Of a stretch of 64,000 bases of DNA, positions 23,717-31,196 are shown piece after piece; within the stretch, counting starts at the first letter, position 1, and each line of letters starts with the position of its first letter. Under the pieces are notes generated by a model. The model searched no databases, was not told the DNA's origin, and saw nothing but the letters and a program-made list of their open reading frames with translations. The stretch is from assembly GCF_043555865.1 (NCBI RefSeq), contig NZ_JBIGHY010000013.1:1-64000 (forward strand). The letters run 5' to 3'. Both the position numbers and the translations under genes were made by a program. The DNA is from Pelomonas dachongensis (GTDB lineage: Bacteria > Pseudomonadota > Gammaproteobacteria > Burkholderiales > Burkholderiaceae_C).

Positions 23717-24598
23717 TCAGCGGTGTGTTGCGAGCAGCGCGTTCAGCGGAATGCGCAGGTAGGCCACGCCGTTGTCTTCGGGAGCCGGCAACCGACCGGC
23801 GCGGATGTTGACCTGGATGGACGGCAGGATCAGCGTGGGCACGTCCAGCGTCGCGTCACGCGTCTGGCGCATGGCGATGAATGCCTGCTCGCTGATGCCG
23901 TGGCGCACATGGATGTTGCCTGCGCGTTGGTCCGCCACCGTGCTCTCCCAGGCCGGGGCTCGCTGCGTGGGCGGGTAGTCATGGCAGACGAACACGCGGG
24001 TCTGCGGCGGCATTGCCAGGATGCGTTGCACCGAGGCATACAACGTGCGAGCGTCGCCACCGGGAAAATCGGCGCGTGCGGTGCCCACGTCGGGCATGAA
24101 CAGGGTGTCGCCCACGAACACGGCATCGCCCACGACGTAGGCCATGTCGGCCGGCGTGTGGCCCGGCACCAGCAGCGCCTGCGCCTTCAGCTCGCCGATG
24201 TGAAACGCCTCGCCATCCTGGAACAGGTGGTCGAACTGCGAGCCGTCCGGCAGGAAGCCGCGCTCCAGGTTGTAGAGCTTCCTGAACGTCGCCTGCACCT
24301 CGCGGATGTGCTCGCCGATCGCGATGCGCCCGCCGACCTGCTGCTGCAGCCAGTGCGCGGCGGACAGGTGGTCGGCATGGGCGTGCGTCTCAAGGATCCA
24401 TTGCACGGTCAGGTCCTGCTCCCGCAGATGCTCCAGTAGCCGCTGCGCCTGGACGGTGCCAGTGCGGCCTGACTTCAGGTCGAAGTCCAGCACGGGGTCG
24501 ACCACCGCCGCGCAGCGGCTGGCCGGGTCGGCGATGACGTAGGAGACGGTGCCGGTGGCGTCGTCGAAGAAAGCCTGGATGGACGGTCGCGCGGTCAT
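23717..24598 (-). CDS. blh: MBL-fold persulfide dioxygenase-like protein (Blh)
   Basis: 293 residues from ATG 24598. Metallo-beta-lactamase fold with THAHADHLSA (residues 71-80) as the metal motif, HTPADM, GDTLFMPDVGTARADFPGG and CHDYPP supplying further ligands. This matches ETHE1/Blh proteins, which oxidise glutathione persulfide to sulfite with an iron centre. It is divergent from a BigR-type repressor and the PmpAB-type transporter, the layout of the biofilm/sulfide-detoxification operon known from Xylella and Agrobacterium, so its regulation by sulfane sulfur is inferred. Confidence 0.88.
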   Translation of the reverse strand: MTARPSIQAFFDDATGTVSYVIADPASRCAAVVDPVLDFDLKSGRTGTVQAQRLLEHLREQDLTVQWILETHAHADHLSAAHWLQQQVGGRIAIGEHIREVQATFRKLYNLERGFLPDGSQFDHLFQDGEAFHIGELKAQALLVPGHTPADMAYVVGDAVFVGDTLFMPDVGTARADFPGGDARTLYASVQRILAMPPQTRVFVCHDYPPTQRAPAWESTVADQRAGNIHVRHGISEQAFIAMRQTRDATLDVPTLILPSIQVNIRAGRLPAPEDNGVAYLRIPLNALLATHR

Positions 24599-24676
24599 GG
24601 GAACTCCCGGTGGCTTCAATGTATTGACAAATATTATATTGATCAATAAAGTGAAGTCAACACATCGGAGCGACGC
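24599..24676. promoter_or_regulatory. Divergent promoters and palindromic operator for blh and bigR
   Basis: A strikingly A/T-rich 78-bp gap. Plus strand: TTGACA (24624-24629), 17 bp, TAAAGT (24647-24652), for bigR. Minus strand: TTGACT (24660-24655), 16 bp, TATAAT (24638-24633), for blh. A perfect 12-bp palindrome TATTGATCAATA (24637-24648) overlaps both promoters and is the likely BigR operator, giving coordinated repression of both transcripts. Confidence 0.75.
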
Positions 24677-24991
24677 ATGTCTCACCCAGTCATCAACCCC
24701 GACCAGTTGCGCGCCGCCGCCGGCGAGGCCGTGGCCGCGCTGAAGCTACTGGCCAACCCCGAGCGCCTGCTGCTGCTGTGCCAGCTGTCGCAGGGCGAGA
24801 TGTCGGTGGGCGACCTGGAGGCCGTGCTCGGCATCCATCAGCCGACCTTGTCGCAGCAACTGGGCGTGTTGCGCGGGGAGGGGGTCGTGGACACGCGCCG
24901 CGACGGCAAGCGCATCTTCTACAGCGTGTCAGACCCGCGGGTGCTGCAGGTGCTGGCGGTGCTGTACGACCTCTATTGCCCCAAGGAGTGA
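24677..24991 (+). CDS. bigR: ArsR-family sulfane-sulfur-responsive repressor (BigR/SqrR-like)
   Basis: 104 residues. The winged helix has LLANPERLLLLCQL, VLGIHQPTLSQQLGVLRGEG and the wing DTRRDGKRIFYSV. Two cysteines, C35 and C101 (LYDLYC), sit where BigR and SqrR have the redox pair that forms a disulfide or tetrasulfide bridge with hydrogen sulfide or persulfide and releases DNA. No metal-binding ArsR motif is seen. It overlaps a divergent operator and leads the pmpA-pmpB genes 3 bp downstream. Confidence 0.88.
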   Translation: MSHPVINPDQLRAAAGEAVAALKLLANPERLLLLCQLSQGEMSVGDLEAVLGIHQPTLSQQLGVLRGEGVVDTRRDGKRIFYSVSDPRVLQVLAVLYDLYCPKE

Positions 24992-24994
24992 ACG

Positions 24995-25429
24995 ATGAAC
25001 ATCGACTGGAACGCCTTCACACCGATGGCCGCGCTGGCCGGCGGTGCATTGATCGGGCTGGGGGCGGCGCTTTTGCTGCTGCTCAACGGCCGCATCGCCG
25101 GCATCAGCGGCGTGCTCGGCGGCCTGCTGAGGCCGGTGCGCGGCGACGTAGCCTGGCGGGCGGCCTTTGTGGGCGGCCTGGTGGTCGCGCCGCTGGCCTA
25201 TGCGCTGCTGGCCGCCGTGCCGGCGCCGCGCATCGACGCCGGCTGGGGCCTGCTGGTGCTGGCCGGGCTGGCGGTCGGCGTGGGCACGCGCTACGGCTCG
25301 GGCTGCACCAGCGGGCACGGGGTCTGCGGCCTGTCCCGGCTGTCGCCACGTTCGCTGGTGGCCACGCTGGCGTTCATGGGCGCGGGTTTCGCCACGGTCG
25401 GCGTGATGCGCCACTTGTTGAGCTTTTGA
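24995..25429 (+). CDS. pmpA: YeeE/YedE-family membrane protein, first half (PmpA)
   Basis: 144 residues with about four membrane helices. The conserved cysteine motif GSGCTSGHGVCG, found in YeeE/YedE thiosulfate transporters, is at about residues 102-113. PmpA and PmpB together match one full-length YeeE, which moves thiosulfate through a Cys relay. In this cluster they probably move thiosulfate, sulfite or sulfane sulfur across the inner membrane. It follows bigR by 3 bp. Confidence 0.86.
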   Translation: MNIDWNAFTPMAALAGGALIGLGAALLLLLNGRIAGISGVLGGLLRPVRGDVAWRAAFVGGLVVAPLAYALLAAVPAPRIDAGWGLLVLAGLAVGVGTRYGSGCTSGHGVCGLSRLSPRSLVATLAFMGAGFATVGVMRHLLSF

Positions 25430-25438
25430 GGAGTCGTC

Positions 25439-25852
25439 ATGCCTGTTCTTGCTGCCCTGATCGCCGGCCTGGTGTTCGGCCTGGGTCTCATCGTGTCCGC
25501 CATGGCCGACCCGGCCAAGGTGCTGGGCTTTCTCGACCTTGCCGGGCCCTGGGACCCGTCGCTGGCCTTGGTCATGGTGGGTGCCATCGCTGTGGGCATG
25601 GTGGCTTTCGCCATCGCGGCCCGGTCGGGGCGCACGCTGATGGGTCTGGATTTCAAGCTGCCCACTGCGCGGCACATCGACCGCCGGCTGATCGGCGGCA
25701 GCCTGCTGTTCGGCGTGGGCTGGGGGCTGGCTGGCTTCTGCCCGGGGCCCGCGCTGGTCGCGCTGGGCATGGGAGAGTTGAAGGCGCTTGTCTTCGTCGC
25801 CGCGATGTTGGCCGGCATGGGGCTGTTCGAGCTGCTGCAGCGCAAGGGCTGA
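25439..25852 (+). CDS. pmpB: YeeE/YedE-family membrane protein, second half (PmpB)
   Basis: 137 residues, about four membrane helices, with the second-half YeeE signature SAMADPAKVLGFLDLAGPWDPSL (described here by its DPAKVLGFLD core) and GFCPGPALVALG, whose Cys aligns with the relay cysteine. A GAGG ribosome site precedes the start. It is presumed to pair with PmpA in the membrane for transport of a reduced sulfur compound. Confidence 0.86.
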   Translation: MPVLAALIAGLVFGLGLIVSAMADPAKVLGFLDLAGPWDPSLALVMVGAIAVGMVAFAIAARSGRTLMGLDFKLPTARHIDRRLIGGSLLFGVGWGLAGFCPGPALVALGMGELKALVFVAAMLAGMGLFELLQRKG

Positions 25853-25855
25853 GCC

Positions 25856-26476
25856 ATGGATGCCTCGTGGATGCCGGTCTGCCTGACGGTGGCGGTGCTG
25901 CTGGCCTACGAGGGCTTGCTGGTGCTGCTGCCGCGGCGGCTGGCTGCGGCCCGCCATGCCGGACTGCGGGAGGAGTGGCTGCGCGTGGTCTCGGCGCAGC
26001 CGGGCGCGGAGCTGCTGGCCGTGCAGACGCTGCGCAACTCGCTGATGTCCGCCACGCTGCTGGCCTCCACGGCCGCGCTGGCGCTGATGGGCAGCGTCAC
26101 GCTGGCGGCGCCGTCGCTGCACGCCGGCCTGGCGTCGACCACGCCCCACCCGCGCCTGCTGCTGGAGCTGGTGCTGCTGGCACTGCTGTTTGCGTCGCTG
26201 GCGTCCACGCTGATGGCGGTGCGCCTGTACAACCATGCCGGCTTCATCGGCGGCCTGCCGGTGGGCTCGCCGGCGCGGGTGCGCTGGACCGAGGCCGGCG
26301 TCGGCTACGTGCGCCGGGCCGGCCTGCTCTACGGCGTGGGCCTGCGCCAGCTGGTGCTGGTAGCGCCGGTCGTCGCGGCCCTGTTGCTGCCAGCCGCCGG
26401 CCCGGTTGCCGCGGCGCTGGTCGCTGCGGTGCTGTACTCGCTGGACCGCTTCGACGCGGACGCGGTAGGGGGCTGA
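25856..26476 (+). CDS. DUF599-family membrane protein
   Basis: 206 residues with about four membrane helices (CLTVAVLLAYEGLLVLL; TLRNSLMSATLLASTAALAL; LLLELVLLALLFASLASTL; LVLVAPVVAALLL). The QTLRNSLMSATLLAS stretch and LYNHAGF are typical of DUF599. The family's function is unknown. The gene starts 3 bp after pmpB and is probably co-transcribed with the BigR-controlled genes, which hints at a link to sulfur stress but proves nothing. Confidence 0.8.
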   Translation: MDASWMPVCLTVAVLLAYEGLLVLLPRRLAAARHAGLREEWLRVVSAQPGAELLAVQTLRNSLMSATLLASTAALALMGSVTLAAPSLHAGLASTTPHPRLLLELVLLALLFASLASTLMAVRLYNHAGFIGGLPVGSPARVRWTEAGVGYVRRAGLLYGVGLRQLVLVAPVVAALLLPAAGPVAAALVAAVLYSLDRFDADAVGG

Positions 26477-26514
26477 GCGCGGCGGCCGACGCGCATGCCT
26501 CAAAATCCGCGCCC

Positions 26515-27294
26515 ATGCTGTTCCTGCTCTCCCCAGCCAAGTCGCTGGATTACGACACGCCCACGCCCCCCGAACTGGCCGACGCGCTGACCCGCCCGCA
26601 GTTCCTTGACGACACCGTTGCGCTGATCGCCGTGCTGCGCACCAAGAGCGTGGCGGACGTGCGCGAGCTGATGGATTTGTCCGAGCCGCTGGCGCAGCTC
26701 AACGTGGACCGCTACGCCGCCTGGCGCCCGCGCTTCACGGACAAGAACAGCAAGCCCGCCGTGCTGGCCTTCAACGGCGACGTCTACGACGGACTGGACG
26801 CCAAGTCGCTGACCGCCGACGACCTCGCCTGGGCGCAGCAGCACGTACGCATGCTGTCGGGCCTGTACGGCCTGCTGCGCCCGCTGGACCGCATGCAGCC
26901 CTACCGACTTGAGATGGGCACGCGGCTGGCGAGCGAGGCCGGGGCCAGCCTGTACGACTGGTGGGGCGACCGCCTGGCGCTGCACCTGAACAAGCTGGCG
27001 CGGGGCGAGAAAGCGCCCGTCATCGTCAACCTCGCGTCGCAGGAATACTTCCGTGCCGCCGACCGCAAGGTGCTGAAGCCGCGCGTCGTCGACTGCCAGT
27101 TCCTGGACTGGAAGAACGGCGACTACAAGATCATCAGCTTCTTCGCCAAGCGCGCACGCGGGCTGATGGCGCGCTGGTGCGTACAGAATCGCATCGAAAC
27201 GCCCGACGGCCTGAAGGGCTTCGACCTGGATGGCTACCGCCTCGCACCCGACGCGTCCACCCCCGACCAACTCGTGTTCCGCCGCAAGCCGTAA
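26515..27294 (+). CDS. yaaA: YaaA/DUF328 peroxide-stress protein
   Basis: 259 residues from ATG 26515; the long upstream frame is non-coding read-through. It begins MLFLLSPAKSLDYDTPTP and contains LSGLYGLLRPLDRMQPYRLEMG and VNLASQEYF, all hallmarks of the YaaA family. In E. coli YaaA lowers free intracellular iron under peroxide stress and belongs to a DNA-binding helix-hairpin-helix superfamily. It precedes the oxygenase gene by 3 bp. Confidence 0.93.
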   Translation: MLFLLSPAKSLDYDTPTPPELADALTRPQFLDDTVALIAVLRTKSVADVRELMDLSEPLAQLNVDRYAAWRPRFTDKNSKPAVLAFNGDVYDGLDAKSLTADDLAWAQQHVRMLSGLYGLLRPLDRMQPYRLEMGTRLASEAGASLYDWWGDRLALHLNKLARGEKAPVIVNLASQEYFRAADRKVLKPRVVDCQFLDWKNGDYKIISFFAKRARGLMARWCVQNRIETPDGLKGFDLDGYRLAPDASTPDQLVFRRKP

Positions 27295-27297
27295 ACC

Positions 27298-28140
27298 ATG
27301 AGCCAACAAGTCATCACCACCGAACTGTGCGAGTGGATCACTGAGCAGAGCCGCGTCGGCCACCCGTCCGAGAGCATCCTTGCGGCCATGACGGGCAGCG
27401 GCTGGGACGAAGGCATCGCACGCCAGGCACTGGCGCGGGTGCTGGGCCAGTCGGCCACGCTGACGGCGCCGCCCGGCGCGACGCCCGGCCTGCCGGAGCC
27501 CGAGTTGAGTCGCTTCTCGCCGGTGCTGCACGCCGGCGACCGCGAGGTCAAGGTCGTCATGGCGATGCGCCAGCCGCGCGTGGTGGTGTTCGCCGACCTG
27601 CTGTCGCACGAGGAGTGCGACGGCATCGTCGCGCTGGCCACCAAGCGCCTGGCGCGCTCCGAGACGGTGGCCACCGGCGCGGACGGCAGCGAGGTGAATG
27701 CTGCGCGCACCAGTGAAGGCATGTTCTTCGAGCGTTGCGAGACGGACCTGATACGCCGCGTCGAGTCGCGCATCGCGACGCTGCTGCGCTGGCCGCTGGA
27801 CCACGGTGAAGGCCTGCAGGTGCTGCGCTACCGCCCCGGTGCCGAGTACCAGCCGCACTACGACTACTTCGACCCCGGCCACGTCAGCACACCCAACATC
27901 CTCAAGCGTGGCGGCCAGCGCGTCGCCACGCTCGTGATCTACCTGAACACACCCACGGCCGGCGGCTCCACGATTTTTCCGGACATCGGCCTGGACGTCG
28001 CGCCGCTGAAGGGCCACGCGGTGTTCTTCAGCTACGACCGGCCGCACCCCTCCACGCAGAGCCTGCACGGCGGCTCGCCGGTGCTGGACGGCGAGAAGTG
28101 GGTGGCGACCAAATGGTTGCGCCAGGGCGTGTTCAACTGA
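27298..28140 (+). CDS. Prolyl-4-hydroxylase-like 2-oxoglutarate/Fe(II) oxygenase
   Basis: 280 residues. A short N-terminal helical segment (about residues 1-60, ILAAMTGSGWDEGIARQAL) precedes a double-stranded beta-helix oxygenase. Iron ligands are HYD in YQPHYDYFDP and the distal His in SLHGGSPV; the 2-oxoglutarate Lys is in EKWVATKW. This resembles bacterial P4H proteins that hydroxylate prolines in target proteins such as EF-Tu. Cytosolic. It is probably co-transcribed with yaaA; both depend on iron or oxygen status. Confidence 0.87.
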   Translation: MSQQVITTELCEWITEQSRVGHPSESILAAMTGSGWDEGIARQALARVLGQSATLTAPPGATPGLPEPELSRFSPVLHAGDREVKVVMAMRQPRVVVFADLLSHEECDGIVALATKRLARSETVATGADGSEVNAARTSEGMFFERCETDLIRRVESRIATLLRWPLDHGEGLQVLRYRPGAEYQPHYDYFDPGHVSTPNILKRGGQRVATLVIYLNTPTAGGSTIFPDIGLDVAPLKGHAVFFSYDRPHPSTQSLHGGSPVLDGEKWVATKWLRQGVFN

Positions 28141-29097
28141 TCAAGAGGTGGCCGCGATCAGCGTCAGCGTCGCGAGCACCATGACGGCCAGCAGCACGAA
28201 GTACAGGAGGCTGAGCAGCCCGCCACGCCAGAATGCGCCCCACCAGCGCAGGTCGTAGACGCGGCGCATCGCCGCCAGGCCGTGGATGAAGACGGCCAGC
28301 AACACGGGGCCCTCCAGGCCGATCGCAATCGCCAGCAGCAGTGCCAGGAACCACAAACTGTGGCTGTGCAGCGAGAACACGAAGTGCTCCGCGTAGCGCC
28401 GGCCGCTGCCGGCGAACATGCCCAGCAGCAGCGCCGCAAAAATGGGCTGCATGGCCAGCATCGCGTATGGTGCCAACGCGCGGCCGCGCGCCTTCCACTG
28501 ATCAAACGTCACCGCCTCCGCCTTGTTGACGAGCCGGGTCAGCATGCGCTCGACGACGGTGCAGGTGTGCGGACGTGCCGGGTCGCAGTCGCCAATGCGG
28601 GTATGCACCTGCACGCTGGCCGGCGCACTGGCACCCTGTGCGAGGGCCGCGGCCTCCCGGGCTGCGTCTGCGGGCGACATGCCGGGCTTCACGCGCAGGC
28701 GCACCGACCCATCCGCGCGTGTGACGACCTCGCTGTCCGGCTCCACCGTCTGCGTCGGCCCCTGCGGCAGCAGTGCCCAGCCGATGAAGAAGATGAAGCT
28801 CGCGCTTAGGTAGACCCGCAGCGGCAACACATAGCGCCGCCGCGCGCCGTGAAAGTAGGCATTGGTCAGGTGGCCGGGCATGCAGACCAGTGCCCACAGC
28901 GTGCGCCAGAGCGGGCCGTCAAAGGCGACGTAGTGGCCCAGGTACTCGGTAAACATCTCGCGCACCGACGGCGGATGCAGGTCGGTCTCCTGCCCACAAT
29001 GGCCACAATGGACCGGCCGGGGCACGGCGAGCGTGAAATGGCAGTTGCGGCAGTAGGGCAGCTCGGGCGCGTGTGGATGCGAGTGCGGGTGGCTCAT
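28141..29097 (-). CDS. DUF3667-family membrane protein with zinc ribbon
   Basis: 318 residues. The His-rich N-terminus (SHPHSHPHAPEL) is followed by a CxxC/CxxC ribbon (YCRNC ... HCGHC) and EMFTEYLGHYVAFDGPLWRT, typical of DUF3667. One helix near residue 95 (LSASFIFFIGWALL), a polar loop of about 90 residues, and three or four C-terminal helices follow. Function unknown. Its ATG overlaps the PAS-LuxR gene's stop by 4 bp, so the pair is coupled. Confidence 0.82.
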   Translation of the reverse strand: MSHPHSHPHAPELPYCRNCHFTLAVPRPVHCGHCGQETDLHPPSVREMFTEYLGHYVAFDGPLWRTLWALVCMPGHLTNAYFHGARRRYVLPLRVYLSASFIFFIGWALLPQGPTQTVEPDSEVVTRADGSVRLRVKPGMSPADAAREAAALAQGASAPASVQVHTRIGDCDPARPHTCTVVERMLTRLVNKAEAVTFDQWKARGRALAPYAMLAMQPIFAALLLGMFAGSGRRYAEHFVFSLHSHSLWFLALLLAIAIGLEGPVLLAVFIHGLAAMRRVYDLRWWGAFWRGGLLSLLYFVLLAVMVLATLTLIAATS

Positions 29098-29645
29098 GCG
29101 GACAGCAGTTTGTGGATCAGGTCGGGCGTGCTGGACGCCTGGTATTTCTTCATCAGCCGCGCGCGGTAGACGTCCACCGTGCGGTGGCTGATGCCCAGGC
29201 GCCGGCCGACGAGCTTGCTGGTCAGGCCGTCGATCAGCAGCGCCGCGATCTCGCGCTCGCGCGGCGTGAGTTCGGCGCTCAGCGTGCGGCGGGCGGACAG
29301 ATCCTCAAAGCTCCAGATGCCGCGCGCATGCGGGTCGCGCGGGTCCAGCGCGCGGCCGGTCACGTGGCACCAAAACAGGCTGCCGTCGACGCGCTTCATG
29401 ACGCGGTCGTCACCGTAGCGGCCCTGCTCGTCCAGGCTGGCGACGATGCGTTCGCCGGTGCGCTGGTACTCATCGGGCGAGGGGTAGAGCTGCTCGAAGC
29501 TCTGACCCACGATCTGCTCGCGGCGCGCGCCGAAGATGGCGAGCACATGCTGGTTGCAGTCGCGCACGATGCGCTGTTCGGACAGTACCAGGCCGATGGG
29601 CGCCAGCTCGAAGGCCAGCCGGTAGTCCGGGACGTCGCTGGTCAT
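29094..29645 (-). CDS. PAS-domain LuxR-type transcriptional regulator
   Basis: 183 residues. The N-terminal PAS domain (YRLAFELAPIGLVLSEQRIV to the VDGSLFWCHVTGRAL strand) is followed by a LuxR/FixJ helix-turn-helix with LTPREREIAALLIDGLTSK and HRTVDVYRARLMKKY. Such PAS-LuxR proteins often sit divergent from 3-oxoacid CoA-transferase genes in Burkholderiales, as here with scoAB, and are probably their regulator. A 20-bp inverted repeat lies in the shared gap. The ligand sensed by the PAS domain is unknown. Confidence 0.87.
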   Translation of the reverse strand: MTSDVPDYRLAFELAPIGLVLSEQRIVRDCNQHVLAIFGARREQIVGQSFEQLYPSPDEYQRTGERIVASLDEQGRYGDDRVMKRVDGSLFWCHVTGRALDPRDPHARGIWSFEDLSARRTLSAELTPREREIAALLIDGLTSKLVGRRLGISHRTVDVYRARLMKKYQASSTPDLIHKLLSA

Positions 29646-29676
29646 GGCCTCAAGCCGCCGGTGGGATTACGCGATT

Positions 29677-29696
29677 CTACGTAAGCCACTACGTAG
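29677..29696. promoter_or_regulatory. Inverted repeat in the luxR/scoA divergent region
   Basis: CTACGTA, six bases, TACGTAG is a perfect 7-bp inverted repeat, each arm holding the self-complementary TACGTA. It lies 31 bp from the regulator start and 50 bp from scoA, where an operator for divergent transcripts is expected. It is the best candidate site for the PAS-LuxR protein. Confidence 0.65.
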
Positions 29697-29745
29697 CTCC
29701 GCGCCGCTACGCTGTGCGCCTGTTTGCACTGATGGAGACGGTGGC

Positions 29746-30447
29746 ATGAACAAGCTGTACCCGAGCGCCGGCGAGGCGCTGCGCGGCATCGTGAAGGACG
29801 GGCAGTTGCTGGCGGTGGGCGGATTCGGCCTGTGCGGCATTCCCGAGGCGCTGATCGCGGCGCTGCGCGACACCGGCGTGAAGAACCTGACGGTCATCTC
29901 GAACAACGCCGGCGTGGACGGCTTCGGCCTGGGCCAGCTGCTGGAGACGCGCCAGATCAGCAAGATGATCTCCAGCTACGTCGGCGAGAACAAGGAGTTC
30001 GAGCGCCAGTACCTGGCCGGCGAGCTGGAACTGGAGTTCACGCCGCAGGGCACGCTGGCCGAGAAGCTGCGCGCCGGCGGCGCCGGCATCCCGGCCTTCT
30101 TCACGAAGACCGGCGTGGGCACCCTGGTGGCCGAGGGCAAGGAGCTGCGCGAGTTCGACGGCGACACCTACGTCATGGAGCGGGCGTTGCTGCCCGAGGT
30201 GTCGCTGGTCAAGGCCTGGCGGGCAGACAAGAGCGGCAACCTGCAGTTCCGCCGCACAGCGCGCAACTTCAACCCGGCCGTGGCCATGGCCGGCAAGCTG
30301 ACGGTCGTGGAGGTGGAGCAGATCGTCGAGACCGGCGCGCTGGACCCCGACAGCGTCCACCTGCCGGGCATCTACGTGCACCGCATCGTCCTCAATGCGC
30401 ACCCCGAGAAGCGCATCGAGAAGAAAACCCTCAGGCAGGAGGCTTGA
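29746..30447 (+). CDS. scoA: 3-oxoacid CoA-transferase subunit A
   Basis: 233 residues from ATG 29746. It has the CoA-transferase family I signature VGGFGLCGIPEALI, followed by LTVISNNAGVDGFGLG and the RRTARNFNPAVAMAGK segment. With ScoB it moves CoA from succinyl-CoA to acetoacetate (or a 3-oxoadipate-like acid), so ketone bodies can be used. scoB starts 1 bp after its stop with a good AGGAGG-like site in the overlap region. Cytosolic heterotetramer. Confidence 0.92.
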   Translation: MNKLYPSAGEALRGIVKDGQLLAVGGFGLCGIPEALIAALRDTGVKNLTVISNNAGVDGFGLGQLLETRQISKMISSYVGENKEFERQYLAGELELEFTPQGTLAEKLRAGGAGIPAFFTKTGVGTLVAEGKELREFDGDTYVMERALLPEVSLVKAWRADKSGNLQFRRTARNFNPAVAMAGKLTVVEVEQIVETGALDPDSVHLPGIYVHRIVLNAHPEKRIEKKTLRQEA

Positions 30448-30448
30448 C

Positions 30449-31087
30449 ATGGCCTGGACCCAAGACCAGATGGCCGCCCGTGCGGCCCAGGAGCTGGAAG
30501 ACGGCTTCTACGTGAACCTCGGCATCGGCATCCCGACGCTGGTGGCCAACCATGTGCCGGCGGACAAGGAAGTCTGGCTGCAGAGCGAGAACGGCATGCT
30601 GGGCATCGGCCCGTTCCCGACCGAGGACGAGGTGGACGCCGACCTCATCAACGCCGGCAAGCAGACCGTGACCACGCTGCCCGGCAGCAGCATCTTCGGC
30701 AGCCACGACAGCTTCGCGATGATCCGCGGCGGCAAGATCAATCTCAGCATCCTGGGCGCCATGCAGGTGAGCGCGGCCGGCGACCTGGCCAACTGGATGA
30801 TCCCGGGCAAGATGGTCAAGGGCATGGGCGGCGCCATGGACCTGGTGGCCGGCGTGAAGCGCGTCATCGTGCTGATGGAGCACGTGGCCCGCAAGAAGGA
30901 CGGTAGCGAGGACTTCAAGATCATCCCCAGCTGCACGCTGCCGCTGACCGGCGTGGGGGTGGTGGACCGCATCATCACGGACCTGGGCGTGTTCGACGTC
31001 GTGCCGGGTGGCATCCGGGTCGTGGAGCTGGCAGACGGCGTCACGCGCGAGTTCGCGCAGAGCAAGACAGGCGTCCAATTGTTGTGA
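30449..31087 (+). CDS. scoB: 3-oxoacid CoA-transferase subunit B
   Basis: 212 residues from ATG 30449. It carries the catalytic glutamate in LQSENGMLGIGPFP, plus VNLGIGIPTLVANHV and the VARKKDGSEDFKIIPSC region typical of subunit B. The glutamate forms the covalent CoA thioester during transfer. Encoded right after scoA and presumably controlled with it by the divergent PAS-LuxR regulator. Confidence 0.92.
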   Translation: MAWTQDQMAARAAQELEDGFYVNLGIGIPTLVANHVPADKEVWLQSENGMLGIGPFPTEDEVDADLINAGKQTVTTLPGSSIFGSHDSFAMIRGGKINLSILGAMQVSAAGDLANWMIPGKMVKGMGGAMDLVAGVKRVIVLMEHVARKKDGSEDFKIIPSCTLPLTGVGVVDRIITDLGVFDVVPGGIRVVELADGVTREFAQSKTGVQLL

Positions 31088-31102
31088 GATGTTTCTCTCG
31101 GT

Positions 31103-31148
31103 AAACGCAGCGGCGTTTCTCACGGTTGGCAAGTGACAGGCGTGCCAA
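31103..31148. promoter_or_regulatory. Hairpin after scoB and inverted repeat before the DUF1800 gene
   Basis: AAACGC-AGCG-GCGTTT (31103-31118) is a 6-bp hairpin shortly after scoB that could weakly terminate or stabilise its mRNA. TTGGCA (31126-31131) and TGCCAA (31143-31148) form an inverted repeat with an 11-base spacer, operator-like in form. The 109-bp gap holds nothing else recognisable. Confidence 0.4.
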
Positions 31149-31196
31149 AGTGCGCCGCCGCAGCGAACATGCGGCGCGCATTGACCTGGACGCCCC

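Noticed and set aside
24778..26514. Long plus-strand frame through bigR-pmpAB upstream of yaaA
   Set aside because: It overlaps four well-supported genes; only the part from 26515 on is yaaA.
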